Part shown: positions 63,571 to 64,000 of the stretch, one piece after another
Position numbering within the stretch: the first letter of the stretch is position 1
Layout of the letters: each line of letters begins with the position of its first letter
From: Allomuricauda sp.
GTDB taxonomy: Bacteria > Bacteroidota > Bacteroidia > Flavobacteriales > Flavobacteriaceae
Assembly (NCBI GenBank): GCA_017795045.1
Contig: CP051244.1
Span: 3,473,527 to 3,537,526, forward strand
Direction: 5' to 3'
Length of the DNA: 64,000 bases
Translations under genes and position numbers: made by a program
Notes under the pieces: model-generated
Databases searched by the model: none
Told to the model about the DNA's origin: nothing
What the model saw: only the letters and a program-made list of their open reading frames with translations

Positions 63571-64000
63571 CTATTCCACCCCTTCCACATATTTTTGGAG
63601 ATAGGCGAATCGGGGCGTCAATTTTCCATTTTGGGTCATCCGGGCCCGTTCCAAAATACCATCCTCATCCCCATTGAAAAAAGCTGGGATCACATATTTG
63701 GAGAACGCCTCCCCAAAACCATTACTGGCATCCCTTGGCAATTCGCAAGGAAGGTTGTCCACCGCCATGACCGCTATGGCTTTGGCATCCATAAAGTCAA
63801 TTTCCGTTTCCGAAATGGGGTCATAGCCATATATGGGATCGGCAATGGTTGATGGTCGTATAGTGGAAGCCACGGGACCATCTATATCACAACTGATATC
63901 GGCCACCACCTTAATCTTGAAATCAGGATGCCTTGCATCTTCCCTTGTATAGAGATATGGGGCGCCATCCCCATAAAAATGTCCTGCAATATAGAAGTCG
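63571..64000 (-). CDS. Saccharopine/lysine-dehydrogenase-like NAD(P) oxidoreductase, C-terminal part
   Basis: Only the last ~143 codons are in the window; the gene continues past 64000. From the edge the frame reads DFYIAGHFYGDGAPYLYT..., then VVADISCDIDGPVASTIRPS, PIYGYDP, FMDAKAIAVMAVDNLPCELPRDAS and a helical end. This is the C-terminal signature of the AlaDH/PNT-like saccharopine dehydrogenase (lysine-forming) group frequent in Bacteroidota. It binds NAD(P) in the part outside the window. Whether the substrate is saccharopine or another amino acid cannot be told. Confidence 0.82.
   Translation of the reverse strand, partial: DFYIAGHFYGDGAPYLYTREDARHPDFKIKVVADISCDIDGPVASTIRPSTIADPIYGYDPISETEIDFMDAKAIAVMAVDNLPCELPRDASNGFGEAFSKYVIPAFFNGDEDGILERARMTQNGKLTPRFAYLQKYVEGVE

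Overview
The window looks like chromosomal core sequence from a marine-type Flavobacteriaceae (Bacteroidota), plausibly close to Muricauda/Flagellimonas. That placement is inferred from gene content and protein style; no database search was run. Supporting signs are two proteins with type B type IX secretion (T9SS) C-terminal domains, a fused SecDF, a Rho with a long disordered insert, a short archaeal-type ProRS, promoters matching the Bacteroidota TAnnTTTG -7 element, and many SusC-like/FadL-like outer-membrane proteins. Coding density is high. I saw no phage, transposase, CRISPR array, rRNA or clear pseudogene. The window begins inside folP and ends inside a saccharopine/lysine-dehydrogenase-like gene.

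Layout. 1-5.4 kb: folP end, cdaA (c-di-AMP synthase), DUF3667 protein, MsbA-like exporter, truA, a phosphodiesterase and DUF4293. 5.6-13.8 kb: rho, a lipoprotein, a polytopic membrane protein, rpsT with two identical tRNA-Glu genes, proS, a Gly/Trp/Tyr- then Ser/Arg-rich lipoprotein and a FadL-like porin. 13.8-17.2 kb: two related T9SS type B proteins. 17.3-24.9 kb: folE, cysS, an AraC regulator divergent from an aldehyde dehydrogenase-DUF779 pair, yidD, lgt, a DUF192 lipoprotein and a GNAT. 25-30.9 kb: a double ABC ATPase whose first half has lost its motifs, a second GNAT, secDF and mdh. 31-39 kb: small lipoprotein, DUF6588, gyrB, asnB, DUF2911 and an amidohydrolase lipoprotein. 39-45 kb: OmpA-like protein and an outer-membrane barrel paired with a 1007-residue TPR protein. 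45.3-49.6 kb: lemA-DUF3137, ftsE and a LytS/LytTR two-component system. 49.7-55.3 kb: an intradiol-dioxygenase-like lipoprotein, a pirin-like protein, polyphosphate glucokinase, typA and two tandem paralogous barrel proteins. 55.3-61.6 kb: kdsA and a five-gene iron-uptake operon. 61.6-64 kb: DUF1801, a PHP phosphoesterase, a small unknown and the partial dehydrogenase.

The most coherent accessory system is the run at 56.3-61.6 kb: TonB-dependent siderophore receptor, DUF4198, two small membrane proteins (DUF3325-like and DUF3649-like) and a PepSY-TM protein, with gaps of only 3-4 bp between the last four genes. Its promoter (TTG, 20-bp spacer, TACATTTG) lies between two near-identical 21-bp boxes in opposite orientation. 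These resemble Fur-type operators. I read the operon as iron-repressed siderophore import with inner-membrane-linked periplasmic reduction. This was inferred from families and sequence, not tested.
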